The notes: generated from the letters alone by a model not told the origin. Shown: positions 45,564 to 55,423, counted from the first letter of the stretch. The stretch is 64,000 bases of DNA from Pseudomonas sp. Leaf48 (GCF_001421885.1 NZ_LMLH01000004.1:181077-245076), one strand, 5' to 3'. Numbers and translations: made by a program.

Positions 45564-48335
45564 ATGAGCCAAGCCCCCCTCGTCCTGGTGGACGGTTCGT
45601 CTTACCTGTACCGCGCCTTTCACGCGCTGCCACCGCTGACCACCTCCAAAGGCCTGCCGACCGGTGCGGTCAAGGGCGTACTGAACATGCTCAAGAGTCT
45701 GCGCAAGCAGTACCCGGACAGTCCGTTCGCCGTGGTGTTCGACGCCAAGGGCGGGACTTTCCGCGACGAGATGTTCGCCGAATACAAAGCCAACCGCCCG
45801 AGCATGCCGGACGACATGCGTGTGCAGATCGAGCCGTTGCACCAGAGCGTGATCGCCTTGGGTTTCCCGCTGCTGTGCGTCGAAGGCGTGGAGGCTGATG
45901 ACGTGATCGGCACCCTGGCCCGCAGCAGCGCCGCGGCCGATCGCCCTGTAATCATCTCCACCGGCGACAAGGACATGGCGCAACTGGTCGATCGCCACAT
46001 TACTTTGGTCAATACCATGACCGGTAGCAGCATGGACGTAGAGGGCGTGAAGGAGAAATTCGGCGTCGCTCCCGAGCAGATCATCGATTATCTGGCACTC
46101 ATGGGCGACTCTTCCGACAACATTCCGGGCGTTCCGGGTATCGGCCCGAAAACCGCTTCCGGCCTGCTGGTTGGCGTGAACGGCGGTCTGACCGAGCTTT
46201 ACGCGCAGCTCGACATCGTGCCGACCCTGCCTATTCGTGGTGCCAAGACCCTGCCGGCCAAGCTCGAAGAGCACAGAGAGATGGCGTTTCTCTCCTATCA
46301 GCTGGCGACCATCAAGGTCGACGTGCCGCTGGAAGTCGGCCTCGACGACCTGCAAATGGGCAAGCCAGACCACGACAAGCTGGCCGAGCTGTATACCCTG
46401 CTGGAGTTCAAGAGCTGGTTCGACGAGAACCAGCGCGATGCCAAGCGCTCCGGCCAGGAGGTCATTGCACCCGTGGTCGAAGAAACAGTCGCCGAGACCG
46501 AGCTCAAATACAGCACCATCCTGACCCAGGCGGATTTCGACCTGTGGCTGAAGAAACTCAACGACGCCAAGTTGTTTGCCTTCGATACCGAGACCACCGG
46601 CATCGACGCACAGCAGGCGCAACTGGTCGGGCTGTCCTTTGCGGTACAGGCCAATGAAGCGGCCTACATCCCGTTGACCCATTCCTACATGGGCGTGCCG
46701 GAGCAGCTGGATCGCGACACTGTGCTGCGTGCACTCAAACCGATCCTGGAAGACCCGAACAAGCTAAAGGTCGGCCAGCACGCCAAGTTCGACATGAACA
46801 TCCTGGCCAACTGCGCCATTGGTGGCGACCAGAGCTGCGGGATCACGGTGCAAGGCATCGCCTTCGACACCATGCTTGAATCCTATGTGCTGGATTCCAC
46901 GGCGACCCGCCATGACATGGACAGCCTGGCGCTCAAGTACCTGAATCACACCACCACCAGCTTTCAGGACATCGCCGGTAAAGGCGCCAAGCAGTTGACC
47001 TTCGACCAGATCTCTCTGGAACTGGCCGGACCCTACGCTGCCGAAGACGCTGATGTAACGCTGCGTCTGCATCAGACCCTGCAGGAGAAGCTCAACGCCA
47101 TCCCGAGCCTGAGCAAGGTATTGAACGAAATCGAAATGCCGCTGGTGCCGGTGCTGGCGCGCATCGAACGCCAGGGTGCGCTGGTCGACGCCAACCTGCT
47201 GGGCATTCAAAGCGTTGAGCTGGGCGACAAGTTGGTCGCACTGGAGCGTGAGGCGTTCGCCATTGCCGGCGAGGAGTTCAACCTCGGTTCACCGAAGCAA
47301 TTGGGTGTGATCCTGTACGAAAAGCTCGGCATGCCGATCCTCAGCAAAACCGCCAAGGGCCAGGCCTCCACTGCCGAAGCCGTGCTGGCGGAGCTGGCCG
47401 AGCAGGACTTTCCGCTGCCCAAGGTGCTGATGCAGTACCGCTCGATGAGCAAGTTGAAAAGCACCTACACCGATCGTTTGCCGGAGCAGATCAACCCGCG
47501 AACCGGGCGCATCCACACTTCGTATCACCAGGCCGTGGCAGCGACCGGGCGCCTGTCGTCCAGCGATCCGAACCTGCAGAACATTCCGATCCGCACCGCC
47601 GAAGGCCGCCGGATCCGTCAGGCGTTCGTCGCGCCCAAGGGCTACAAGCTACTGGCGGCGGATTACTCGCAAATTGAACTGCGGATCATGGCGCATCTGG
47701 CCAAGGACGAGGGTTTGCTGCACGCCTTCCGCAACGACCTGGACGTGCACAAGGCCACCGCTGCCGAAGTCTTCGGCGTCGAGCTGGCTGATGTCACTAC
47801 CGACCAGCGCCGCAGCGCCAAGGCGATCAACTTCGGTTTGATCTACGGCATGAGCGCATTCGGCCTGGCCAAGCAGATTGGTGTCGACCGCAAGCAGTCC
47901 CAGGCCTACATTGACCGCTACTTCGCCCGCTACCCGGGCGTTCTGGCGTATATGGAGCGCACGCGGACTCAGGCGGCCGAGCAAGGCTTTGTAGAAACCA
48001 TCTTCGGCCGTCGCCTGTACCTGCCCGAGATCAACGCGAAAAACCCGGCCCTGCGCAAAGGTGCCGAACGTACGGCGATCAACGCGCCGATGCAGGGCAC
48101 TGCCGCCGACATCATCAAGAAAGCCATGGTTGCGGTGGATAACTGGCTGACAACCTCAGGCCTCGATGCCAAAGTCATCCTCCAGGTGCACGACGAACTG
48201 GTGCTTGAAGTCCGTGAAGATCTGGTCGATCAGGTTCGGGAAGAAATTCGCCTGCACATGAGCGAAGCGGTGAAGCTGGATGTTCCGCTGCTGGTGGAAG
48301 TGGGCGTCGGCAACAACTGGGACGAGGCTCACTAA
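45564..48335 (+). CDS. polA: DNA polymerase I
   Basis: This 923-residue polymerase has an N-terminal 5'-3' nuclease domain (about 1-290, [32 protein letters not shown]), a 3'-5' proofreading domain with an intact DEDD start ([11 protein letters not shown] near residue 340) and the polymerase domain with motif [14 protein letters not shown], motif [15 protein letters not shown] and motif [11 protein letters not shown]. The ATG at 45564 is used; a TTG 12 bp upstream is unlikely. Its downstream region holds ersA as in P. aeruginosa. Confidence 0.97.
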   Translation: MSQAPLVLVDGSSYLYRAFHALPPLTTSKGLPTGAVKGVLNMLKSLRKQYPDSPFAVVFDAKGGTFRDEMFAEYKANRPSMPDDMRVQIEPLHQSVIALGFPLLCVEGVEADDVIGTLARSSAAADRPVIISTGDKDMAQLVDRHITLVNTMTGSSMDVEGVKEKFGVAPEQIIDYLALMGDSSDNIPGVPGIGPKTASGLLVGVNGGLTELYAQLDIVPTLPIRGAKTLPAKLEEHREMAFLSYQLATIKVDVPLEVGLDDLQMGKPDHDKLAELYTLLEFKSWFDENQRDAKRSGQEVIAPVVEETVAETELKYSTILTQADFDLWLKKLNDAKLFAFDTETTGIDAQQAQLVGLSFAVQANEAAYIPLTHSYMGVPEQLDRDTVLRALKPILEDPNKLKVGQHAKFDMNILANCAIGGDQSCGITVQGIAFDTMLESYVLDSTATRHDMDSLALKYLNHTTTSFQDIAGKGAKQLTFDQISLELAGPYAAEDADVTLRLHQTLQEKLNAIPSLSKVLNEIEMPLVPVLARIERQGALVDANLLGIQSVELGDKLVALEREAFAIAGEEFNLGSPKQLGVILYEKLGMPILSKTAKGQASTAEAVLAELAEQDFPLPKVLMQYRSMSKLKSTYTDRLPEQINPRTGRIHTSYHQAVAATGRLSSSDPNLQNIPIRTAEGRRIRQAFVAPKGYKLLAADYSQIELRIMAHLAKDEGLLHAFRNDLDVHKATAAEVFGVELADVTTDQRRSAKAINFGLIYGMSAFGLAKQIGVDRKQSQAYIDRYFARYPGVLAYMERTRTQAAEQGFVETIFGRRLYLPEINAKNPALRKGAERTAINAPMQGTAADIIKKAMVAVDNWLTTSGLDAKVILQVHDELVLEVREDLVDQVREEIRLHMSEAVKLDVPLLVEVGVGNNWDEAH

Positions 48336-48345
48336 ACCTGTTGCC

Positions 48346-48464
48346 CCCCTGTAGGAGCGAGCACGCTCGCGAAGAACCCGAGAGCGCCGATGGAAGTCAG
48401 AGGCCCCGCGTTATCGTAAACGCCTTTCGTCGGAACGCCGCCCGGAGGCTCGCTCCTACAGGGG
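48346..48464. repeat. REPIN downstream of polA
   Basis: CCCCTGTAGGAGCGAGC (48346-48362) and GCTCGCTCCTACAGGGG (48448-48464) are perfect arms around about 85 bp. It starts 10 bp after the polA stop and abuts the next nested element. Confidence 0.92.
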
Positions 48465-48689
48465 AATGCTGTTCACTTAAGCTGGGCACACACATGTGGC
48501 GAGGGGGCTTGTCGGAACGCCGCATCGCCCCGTTCGGCTGCGAAGCAGTCGTAAAACCATTGCACACGGTGTATCTGGTACGCCTCGGTGGCAGGTTTTG
48601 GGGCCGCTTCGCGGCCCAACGGGGCGATGCGGCGTTCCGGCAAGCCCCCTCGCCACAAGGTGTATTGCCCCGCTTAAGTGAACAGCATT
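48465..48689. repeat. Long REP-type hairpin, copy 4, inside an 18-bp inverted repeat
   Basis: AATGCTGTTCACTTAAGC (48465-48482) and its perfect reverse complement (48672-48689) flank a long REP hairpin at 48495-48657 with arms TGTGGCGAGGGGGCTTG...CGCATCGCCCC. The core at 48532-48612 is shared with the copy at 8287. Immediately after, CGCTCCTGCAGGGGG repeats the end of the upstream REPIN. No gene is visible in 48336-48840. Confidence 0.93.
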
Positions 48690-48811
48690 ACGCTCCTGCA
48701 GGGGGCATATCAGCATCGTTTTGGCTGCGGCATAGTGCCGCGGCAGCGGGGTTTGGAGCATTTAGTCCCGATCGTTTTTCAGGTTATTCCAAACCCATTG
48801 GAAAAAAATCT

Positions 48812-48839
48812 GAACTAATCTGGCAATTCACCAGTCAGA
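48812..48839 (+). promoter_or_regulatory. AlgU (sigma-E-type) promoter of ersA
   Basis: GAACTA (48812-48817), 17-bp spacer, TCAGA (48835-48839) fit the AlgU/sigma-22 consensus GAACTT-N16/17-TCTGA. Transcription would start at about 48845-48848. Confidence 0.75.
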
Positions 48840-48844
48840 TTTAC

Positions 48845-48977
48845 TGAATGGCTGGTGAAGCCCTTCAATGCTCCTATGTTGTGTTAAGTGTTGGCAGATA
48901 TCTGGACCCCGCCCTAACGGTCTAGAGCTTGAACCCCGGAACTTCTCCCTCCCCATATGAAGTCCGGGGTTTTTTTT
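48845..48977 (+). ncRNA. ersA: ErsA small RNA (Spot 42-position sRNA)
   Basis: A transcript from the AlgU-type promoter to the terminator would be about 133 nt, close to the 132 nt I recall for P. aeruginosa ErsA. It sits between polA and engB, the position of ersA and of E. coli spf. It carries a C/U-rich CTTCTCCCTCCCC stretch in the terminator loop, suitable for pairing with G-rich ribosome binding sites. Family knowledge: ErsA is a Hfq-dependent envelope-stress sRNA acting on algC and oprD mRNAs. Identity is inferred from synteny, promoter and size, not from an alignment. Confidence 0.85.
48934..48977 (+). terminator. ersA Rho-independent terminator
   Basis: CCCCGGA-(A)-CTTC pairs with GAAGTCCGGGG with one bulged A, then eight Ts. 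The loop carries TCCCTCCCC. Confidence 0.95.
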
Positions 48978-49022
48978 GCCCGCAGAAAACTGCCCGAGCG
49001 CATCTCAGGCAGTTTTTGCAGC

Positions 49023-49667
49023 TTACTGAGGCTCTACCTCGGCACCCTTGTCCGCCAGTTCCATCCAGCCCGCCAATACCGTGTAGGCATCTTCCAGGCC
49101 CAGGCGTTTGGGCGCCGAAAACAGCTGAATCGTCACGCTGTCGCCCCAGCCCTTGCGGATCTCGGACTGAACCTTGAGCAGCGTATTCTTGGCTGCGCCG
49201 TAGGTCAGTTTGTCCGCTTTGGTCAGCAGAATGTGCATCGGCATGCCTGCGGCCACGGCCCAGTCGAGCATCAGCAGGTCGAAGTCGGTCATTGGATGAC
49301 GGATGTCCATCATCAGAATCAGACCCTTCAAACTCTCGCGGCCACCCAGATAAGCTTCGAGGTGACGCTGCCAATGTTGCTTGAGCGGAATCGGAACTTT
49401 TGCATAACCGTAGCCCGGAAGGTCGACCAGACGGCGTTCATCGTCTAGCTTGAAGAAATTCAACAGTTGCGTGCGCCCCGGGGTTTTCGAGGTTCGCGCC
49501 AGGCTGGCGTGGGTCAGGGTGTTCAAGGCACTCGACTTGCCAGCGTTGGAACGCCCGGCGAAGGCGACTTCAAAGCCCTCGTCATCCGGACATTGGTCGA
49601 CTTTGGCGGCGCTGAGCATGAAGGTGGACTGTTGGCACAGACCGAGGATGGGATTCTTGAGTTGCAT
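49023..49667 (-). CDS. engB: Ribosome biogenesis GTP-binding protein YsxC/EngB
   Basis: This 214-residue TrmE-Era-EngA-YsxC GTPase has G1 [11 protein letters not shown] (residue about 36), G2 [10 protein letters not shown]3 [11 protein letters not shown]4 LLTKADKL and G5 FSAPKRLG. It is needed for assembly of the large ribosomal subunit in other bacteria. The ATG at 49667 is the conserved start; the frame extends to 49832 without family support. It is convergent with ersA. Confidence 0.95.
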   Translation of the reverse strand: MQLKNPILGLCQQSTFMLSAAKVDQCPDDEGFEVAFAGRSNAGKSSALNTLTHASLARTSKTPGRTQLLNFFKLDDERRLVDLPGYGYAKVPIPLKQHWQRHLEAYLGGRESLKGLILMMDIRHPMTDFDLLMLDWAVAAGMPMHILLTKADKLTYGAAKNTLLKVQSEIRKGWGDSVTIQLFSAPKRLGLEDAYTVLAGWMELADKGAEVEPQ

Positions 49668-49858
49668 GGGATTTCCGATGTGGGCGGCGCCAGGAATAGG
49701 TGCGGCAAGCGGTGTCGCTTCCGTTTCAGTGACGCCAGTATATAATGCCGCAGATTTTGTGTGCGCTTTGTCCCAGCGTAGGATGAAGTTCACGAGAGCG
49801 ACAGACCTTGATTGCGCACCAGAACGCAGCACGCTCTCTACCCTGAAAAGGTCGTTTT

Positions 49859-50149
49859 ATGACGAAATGGCTGCTAGCTGCCGGTGTCTTGATGCCGCTT
49901 TACAGCGCTCAGGCTACACAGGATCCGGAAGCTGTGTACAACCGTGTTTGTGGAGCCTGTCATTCCGGCCAACTACCCATGGCGCCGAAAAAAGGCGATC
50001 AGGAAGCTTGGACGCCGAGGTTGGCGAAAGGTATGGAGACGCTGGTGCAACACGTGACCCAGGGTTTCAAGGCGATGCCGCCGCGTGGTTTGTGCATGGA
50101 CTGCAGTGCCGAGGATTACCAAGCCATCATCCACTGGATGAGCGAGTAA
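49859..50149 (+). CDS. Small periplasmic c-type cytochrome (c5-like)
   Basis: This 96-residue protein has a signal peptide (to about residue 19) and one heme site CGACH (C31, C34, H35); the distal methionine is probably in FKAMPPRG near residue 75. An extra CMDC pair near residue 81 resembles the disulfide of cytochrome c5. It is the first of three exported electron-transfer/thiol genes (with cc4 and dsbA). Confidence 0.9.
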   Translation: MTKWLLAAGVLMPLYSAQATQDPEAVYNRVCGACHSGQLPMAPKKGDQEAWTPRLAKGMETLVQHVTQGFKAMPPRGLCMDCSAEDYQAIIHWMSE

Positions 50150-50194
50150 GCCCGGCCCATAACTCTTAACCCTTAGCCGTAGTTGGATTAGCTG

Positions 50195-50824
50195 ATGAAG
50201 AAATTGATCGTGAGTCTGCTGTTGACCGTGGGCATCTCCGGCATGGCCCATGCTGCAGGTGAGCCAGTAAAACCTGGTGACAAAGCCGCCGGCCAGGCAA
50301 AAGCCGCCGTATGTGGCGCCTGCCACGGCCCGGATGGCAACAGCATGGCGCCAAACTTTCCGAAGCTGGCGGGTCAGGGTGAACGCTACCTGACCAAGCA
50401 ATTGCACGACATCAAGTCGGGCAAGCGCACCGTTCTGGAAATGACCGGCCTGCTGACCAACCTGAGCGATCAGGACCTGGCGGATATCTCCGCCTACTTC
50501 GCCAGCCAGAATGGCAGCGTCGGTGCAGCCGATCCGAAAGTGGTGTCTCGCGGTGAAGCCCTGTTCCGTGGTGGTGACCTGGCCAAGGGCCTGCCAGCCT
50601 GCACCGGCTGCCACTCGCCTAATGGCGCGGGTAACGCTGCCGCCGGCTTCCCGCATTTGGGTGGCCAGCACGCTCAATACATCGCCAAGCAGCTGACCGA
50701 CTTCCGCAAGGAAGAAGGTGGTCGCACCAACGATGGTGACGCCAAAACCATGCAGACCATCGCCAAGCGACTGAGCGACGAAGATATCGCGGCGGTATCG
50801 AGCTACATTCAAGGCCTGCACTGA
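50195..50824 (+). CDS. cc4: Cytochrome c4, diheme
   Basis: This 209-residue protein has signal peptide MKKLIVSLLLTVGISGMAHA and two homologous cytochrome domains with heme sites C40-GAC-H44 and C136-TGC-H140. Cytochrome c4 donates electrons to terminal oxidases, so it may serve the caa3 and cbb3 enzymes. It lies 46 bp after the c5-like gene and is followed by a Rho-independent terminator. Confidence 0.95.
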   Translation: MKKLIVSLLLTVGISGMAHAAGEPVKPGDKAAGQAKAAVCGACHGPDGNSMAPNFPKLAGQGERYLTKQLHDIKSGKRTVLEMTGLLTNLSDQDLADISAYFASQNGSVGAADPKVVSRGEALFRGGDLAKGLPACTGCHSPNGAGNAAAGFPHLGGQHAQYIAKQLTDFRKEEGGRTNDGDAKTMQTIAKRLSDEDIAAVSSYIQGLH

Positions 50825-50906
50825 GGCCGGCGGATCGGGCGTTGAACGGGGCGGATATTTCTTGCAACGTTAACGCTCGATTAATCCGTCACAGCAAGTA
50901 TAAAAA

Positions 50907-50930
50907 GGGTGGCTTTGGCCGCCCTTTTTT
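50907..50930 (+). terminator. Rho-independent terminator after cc4
   Basis: GGGTGGC-TTTG-GCCGCCC with one wobble pair, followed by six Ts. Confidence 0.92.
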
Positions 50931-51023
50931 GTGGCCGCTACCGTTACACTACAGAACTCAGCCCGCCCCGGCCTGTCTGAAAACAGGCCGCGCGAGGCCA
51001 TAAAATTTGTCCAGGAGTAAAGC

Positions 51024-51665
51024 ATGCGTAATCTGATCATCAGCGCCGCATTTGTCGCTGCCAGCCTGTTCGGCATGACTGCCCAGGCCGCTGAAACCCC
51101 CGCTGCACCTTATGTCGAACTGAGCAATCCGGTTCCGGTGGCAGTACCTGGCAAGATCGAGGTGGTAGAGCTGTTCTGGTACGGTTGCCCGCACTGCTAC
51201 TCCTTTGAGCCGGTGATCAACCCATGGGTCGAGAAACTGCCTTCGGACGTGAACTTCGTGCGTATTCCGGCCATGTTCGGCGGTCCGTGGAACGCGCACG
51301 GCCAGATGTTCCTGACCCTGGAGGCCATGGGCGTTGAGCACAAGGTTCACACTGCGGTATTCGAAGCGATCCAGAAAGAACACAAAAAGCTGACCGACAA
51401 AAATGACATGGCAGACTTCCTGGCTACCCAGGGCGTCGACAAGGAAAAGTTCCTGGCGACCTTTGACTCTTTCGCCATCAAGGGCCAGATCGTCAAGGCC
51501 ACTGACCTTGCCAAAAAGTACGAAATCACTGGTGTGCCAACCTTGATCGTCAACGGCAAGTACCGCTTTGACGTGGGTTCTGCCGGGGGCGCCGAACAAG
51601 CTCTGCAACTGGCCGATAAACTGATCGACAAAGAGCGAGCGGCTGCCAAGGCTGCTGCTAACTAA
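51024..51665 (+). CDS. dsbA: Thiol:disulfide interchange protein DsbA
   Basis: This 213-residue periplasmic oxidase of cysteine pairs has a signal peptide (to about residue 22, AQA), active site C55-P-H-C58 in FWYGCPHCYSF and cis-proline in TGVPTLIVNGKYRF. It precedes the endonuclease-family gene by 13 bp, so it may head a four-gene run to the diguanylate cyclase. AGGAG precedes the ATG. Confidence 0.96.
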   Translation: MRNLIISAAFVAASLFGMTAQAAETPAAPYVELSNPVPVAVPGKIEVVELFWYGCPHCYSFEPVINPWVEKLPSDVNFVRIPAMFGGPWNAHGQMFLTLEAMGVEHKVHTAVFEAIQKEHKKLTDKNDMADFLATQGVDKEKFLATFDSFAIKGQIVKATDLAKKYEITGVPTLIVNGKYRFDVGSAGGAEQALQLADKLIDKERAAAKAAAN

Positions 51666-51678
51666 GCGAACTGCTGCC

Positions 51679-52557
51679 ATGCGCCGCTGGGGCACTGAAC
51701 GCGTTGTAGGCCTGCATGATCCGCGGGTCAACGAGCATCACCTGGAGTCGACAGGTTTGCCGGCTGATAGCCGGCTGCGCCTGCTCAGCTTCAATATTCA
51801 GGTAGGCATCAGCACAGAGCGGTATCGGCATTACCTGACCCGGGGCTGGCAGCATCTGCTGCCGCACACCGGGCGTTCCGACAACTTGCAGAAAATCGGC
51901 AGTCTGCTGGGCGACTTCGACCTGGTTGCCTTGCAGGAAGCCGACGGCGGCAGCCTGCGTTCCGGCTACGTCAATCAAGTCGAGCACCTGGCTCAGCTCG
52001 GGGCCTTTCCTTACTGGTATCAGCAGCTCAATCGCAATCTCGGCCGTCTTGGCCAGCACAGCAATGGCGTGCTCAGCCGTCTGCGCCCCTGGGCGATCGA
52101 GGACCATCCGTTGCCCGGTCCAAAAGGTCGCGGGGCCATTCTGGTGCGCTTTGGCGAGGGCCCTGAAGCGCTGGTGGTAGTCATGATGCACCTTGCGCTC
52201 GGAGCCCGTGCCCGCAGCCTGCAACTGGCGTACATCCGCGAGTTGATTGGCGGCTACAAGCATCAGGTGCTCATGGGCGACATGAACACCCACGCCAGCG
52301 ATCTGCTGCAACATTCACCTCTACGCGACCTTGGACTGCTCGCCCCGCAACTGGAAGCGACGTTCCCAAGCTGGCGGCCCCAGCGATGCCTTGACCATAT
52401 CCTGTTGAGCCCGAGCCTGACCCTGGAGAAGGTCGAGGTGCTGGCCCAGCCCATTTCCGATCACCTGCCGGTCGCGGTAGAGATTCGTCTGCCGGGTTCA
52501 CTCACGGCCGATGCATTGCCCGCGTTGAGCCCTGCCCTTCGCGGATCCGATGAATGA
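51679..52557 (+). CDS. Endonuclease/exonuclease/phosphatase-family protein
   Basis: This 292-residue protein has the DNase I-like fold signatures: LLSFNIQVG near residue 34, LVALQEADGG near residue 76, GDMNTHASD near residue 196 and the C-terminal SDHLPVAVEI. No signal peptide or membrane segment is seen, so it is probably cytosolic. The substrate (nucleic acid, phosphoester lipid or other) is not predictable. It overlaps the GGDEF gene by 4 bp (ATGA). Confidence 0.9.
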   Translation: MRRWGTERVVGLHDPRVNEHHLESTGLPADSRLRLLSFNIQVGISTERYRHYLTRGWQHLLPHTGRSDNLQKIGSLLGDFDLVALQEADGGSLRSGYVNQVEHLAQLGAFPYWYQQLNRNLGRLGQHSNGVLSRLRPWAIEDHPLPGPKGRGAILVRFGEGPEALVVVMMHLALGARARSLQLAYIRELIGGYKHQVLMGDMNTHASDLLQHSPLRDLGLLAPQLEATFPSWRPQRCLDHILLSPSLTLEKVEVLAQPISDHLPVAVEIRLPGSLTADALPALSPALRGSDE

Positions 52558-54467
52558 GTGACGACGCACAGCGCTGGAAAGAGAAATACCTCAAAAGCAT
52601 TGAACAACAGGAAAAGCTCGAGCGTCGATGGGACGCACGGCTCGACTTGTTGCGTCGTGGCCTGGTGCGCAGCACCCTGGCGGCGGAGGGTACCGATCGT
52701 GCCGTTGATCTATGCATGAAGGAAATGCGTGAAGTCGTGCGCACCGATGACATGGACGCCGGTCTTGCCGCCCTTATCCCGCGTCTGGAAAAAGCCGTAC
52801 TCGATTCCGAGCAGCGTCGCGAAACCCGGATCAATCAGACCAGCGCCGCCCTGACAGCACTGGTCACACAGCTGCAGAAATTGCCCCTGCCACGGGAAGT
52901 GAGTCGACCGCTCAAGGGTTTCGCCAAACAACTGGGCGCCAGGGTCGGCCACGCGCGCGAGATCCCGTTACTGTTAAGTGAGCTGAGCGGCTTGCAGGGC
53001 AAGGCCTTGAGTCAACTGGAAACCCCGACAGAACCCGGTCGGCCTGGTTTATTGCAACGGTTGTTCGGCCACCAGCAATTGGAGGAAGCCACCGAAACGG
53101 TCGCGGCCAAGGCCCCACAAACCGTTGCAACTGCGGCTGGCGCGCTAACCGACGCAGCAGTGGACCATGTCGCTCCACCACCTGCGCGCGTTGAGTCGGC
53201 AATGGCCGCTTTGGCGGTGGCCGAGGCCACCGGGTTGCAGGCCTCCAGTATCGACGCGCCCACTGTTCGCGAGCAGGAAATCAATCCTGACGAATTGACG
53301 CCGGCAGTTCTCCCGTCAAGCTTGCTGATGCCAGCGCCGGTCCTGGAGAAGATAACCGCCGTCGATCCGGAGCATCCAGACCCCGATTTTCATTATTCCC
53401 TCCCGGATTCCCCCGAGCCTTCCTACAGCTCGGTAGCACTTCACATCGAAGAAACATTGCTGGGACTGCTCGACGACCTGACGCTACCCGAGCGCCATCG
53501 TCCGCAAGCCGAGGCGATGCGTTATCGCTTGAAAAACGGGATGAACTGGTACGAATTACTACCCATACTCGACGATTTCGCCACCCTGATGCTGGCCATC
53601 ACTGACAGTGGCCAACATGAGTTCGAAGCCTATCTGCAGCGGCTGAACGAGCGCCTGGAGTCGTTCCAGAGCAATTTGCAGGCAGCCACAGCCGGCCACG
53701 CCGAGAACCATTCGGCCGCGCGCGCGATGGACACGCAGATCCGCGAGCAGGTCGACGGTTTGCAGAGCAGCATGCAAGAGGCAGCCGACCTGGACGATCT
53801 CAAGCGTGTGCTTGAGAACCATCTCGAAGGCCTGCTTGGAACCATGGACCAACATCAGAAGCAGCGTGACGAGCGCGAGCAGGAAGTTGCGGCGCGTCTG
53901 CACGGCCTGGCGGAGCGTGTCGCTCACATGGAGCAGGAGGCACAGGGTTACCGCGAGCACCTTGAAGAACAGCGCCAGAAGGCCTTGGTGGACCCCTTGA
54001 CCGGCTTGCCCAACCGGGCCGCCTGGAGTGAGCGACTGGATCATGAAATCAGCCAATGGCAGCAACAAGGCGATACGCTGCTGCTGGCCATGCTCGACCT
54101 CGATCATTTCAAACGCATCAACGACAACTATGGGCACCTGGCCGGCGACAAAGTGTTGAAAATTATCGCCAGTGTGTTGCGCAAGCGCCTGCGCAGAACA
54201 GATTTCATTGCCCGGTTCGGCGGAGAGGAGTTTGTACTGCTGATGCCGTCCACCGTGCCGGCGGCGGGCCTGAAGTTGCTGGAAAGTCTGCGCGCCGCGA
54301 TAGAGGCCTGCCCGTTTCATTTCAAGGGCGAACCGGTGACCGTCACCATTTCCAGCGGAATGACCGCATTCAGATCCGGTGAGCACAGCGATCAAGTGCT
54401 TAAAAGAGCCGATCAGGCACTGTACCGTGCAAAAAATGCCGGTCGTAACCGGGTGGAGCCGGGCTGA
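52554..54467 (+). CDS. Diguanylate cyclase with long N-terminal helical sensor region
   Basis: This 637-residue cytosolic protein makes c-di-GMP. The GGDEF domain (about 475-635) has the active-site GGEEF near residue 555 and an intact inhibitory site RRTD five residues before it. The N-terminal 470 residues are mostly charged helices and coiled coil with an Ala/Pro/Val-rich linker (about 190-260) and no transmembrane helix. By position it matches PAO1 PA5487/DgcH (from memory). It overlaps the preceding gene, so their expression is coupled. Confidence 0.93.
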   Translation: MSDDAQRWKEKYLKSIEQQEKLERRWDARLDLLRRGLVRSTLAAEGTDRAVDLCMKEMREVVRTDDMDAGLAALIPRLEKAVLDSEQRRETRINQTSAALTALVTQLQKLPLPREVSRPLKGFAKQLGARVGHAREIPLLLSELSGLQGKALSQLETPTEPGRPGLLQRLFGHQQLEEATETVAAKAPQTVATAAGALTDAAVDHVAPPPARVESAMAALAVAEATGLQASSIDAPTVREQEINPDELTPAVLPSSLLMPAPVLEKITAVDPEHPDPDFHYSLPDSPEPSYSSVALHIEETLLGLLDDLTLPERHRPQAEAMRYRLKNGMNWYELLPILDDFATLMLAITDSGQHEFEAYLQRLNERLESFQSNLQAATAGHAENHSAARAMDTQIREQVDGLQSSMQEAADLDDLKRVLENHLEGLLGTMDQHQKQRDEREQEVAARLHGLAERVAHMEQEAQGYREHLEEQRQKALVDPLTGLPNRAAWSERLDHEISQWQQQGDTLLLAMLDLDHFKRINDNYGHLAGDKVLKIIASVLRKRLRRTDFIARFGGEEFVLLMPSTVPAAGLKLLESLRAAIEACPFHFKGEPVTVTISSGMTAFRSGEHSDQVLKRADQALYRAKNAGRNRVEPG

Positions 54468-54570
54468 TCGCCAATCGTTTCATTTGGTTTAATTCAAGGC
54501 GATTGCCATCCGCATCCAAGGCAGTACGTTACACTGTTGCATTATTGACTTGCGTGCATCACCTTCAGCC

Positions 54571-55350
54571 ATGAAATATTTCGCTCTAATCCTATCGCTG
54601 ATACTTCTCGCCGGCTGTGCCAGTGGCCCCCGGTTCGACACCAGTCATGCTTCGGCCAATCACGACAGCCGCATTCAGTTTGTGGTGGTCCACTACACCA
54701 GTGCCTCACTGGAGCGCTCGCTGCAGTTGTTGACCCATGGTGAAGTCAGCAGCCACTACCTGATCGGTGACGACAAGGGGGCAACCATCTACAAGCTGAT
54801 GGACGAAAACCTGCGGTCGTGGCACGCGGGGGAAAGTGAATGGGATGGGCGTACCTGGCTGAACTCCAGCTCCATCGGCATCGAAATCGTCAATCCGGGC
54901 TTCACCGACACTCCGACGGGGCGCGTTTGGTATCCGTACACCGAAGATCAGGTGCAGTCCTTGATCGTACTGCTCAAAGACATCAGCAAGCGCTACAACA
55001 TCAGCCCTCGCAATATTATCGGTCACAGCGATATCGCGCCGCTGCGCAAGCTTGACCCGGGCCCCTTGTTCCCCTGGAAGCGTCTGGCTGCCGAAGGCAT
55101 GGGCATCTGGCCGAATGAACAGGCGGTTGCACGTCAGCAGATGCAGTTCGCCGACCGATTGCCGAGCGTCAGCTGGTTTCAGGCGCAATTGGCACGGTTG
55201 GGTTATGCCACGCCGCAAACCGGTGAGCTGGATGTAGCAACGCGTCATGTGATCGCGGCATTCCAGATGCATTTCCGCCCTTCCCGCTTCGACGGTACTC
55301 CGGATGCGCAAACCGCGGCCTTGTTACTGGTGTTGAACCAGACAAAATAA
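54571..55350 (+). CDS. N-acetylmuramoyl-L-alanine amidase, AmpDh2/AmpDh3-like lipoprotein
   Basis: This 259-residue amidase has lipobox L-L-A-G-C (Cys16). The amidase_2 domain (about 35-190) has zinc-ligand candidates H in FVVVHYTSA, and H/D in NIIGHSDIAPLRKLDPGPLFPW, plus the catalytic SIGIEIVNPG segment. A C-terminal peptidoglycan-binding domain (about 200-255) follows. By synteny it corresponds to ampDh2 (PAO1 PA5485), a periplasmic amidase in cell wall turnover. The ATG at 54571 begins the signal peptide, though its ribosome binding site is weak. Confidence 0.92.
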   Translation: MKYFALILSLILLAGCASGPRFDTSHASANHDSRIQFVVVHYTSASLERSLQLLTHGEVSSHYLIGDDKGATIYKLMDENLRSWHAGESEWDGRTWLNSSSIGIEIVNPGFTDTPTGRVWYPYTEDQVQSLIVLLKDISKRYNISPRNIIGHSDIAPLRKLDPGPLFPWKRLAAEGMGIWPNEQAVARQQMQFADRLPSVSWFQAQLARLGYATPQTGELDVATRHVIAAFQMHFRPSRFDGTPDAQTAALLLVLNQTK

Positions 55351-55352
55351 TG

Positions 55353-55380
55353 ACGCCCGCCGGACGGTTCGGGCGTTTTC
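55353..55380 (+). terminator. Rho-independent terminator after the amidase gene
   Basis: ACGCCCG (55353-55359) and CGGGCGT (55370-55376) pair around a 10-nt loop, followed by TTTTC. Confidence 0.85.
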
Positions 55381-55423
55381 TCCATCAGCAGCTATAACTC
55401 ATTGGTAATCCATCGGATATTCC

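Noticed and set aside
48341-48847. 168-residue frame after polA
   Set aside because: It is read through REP palindromes and the ersA promoter; the same translated pattern occurs in other REP copies.
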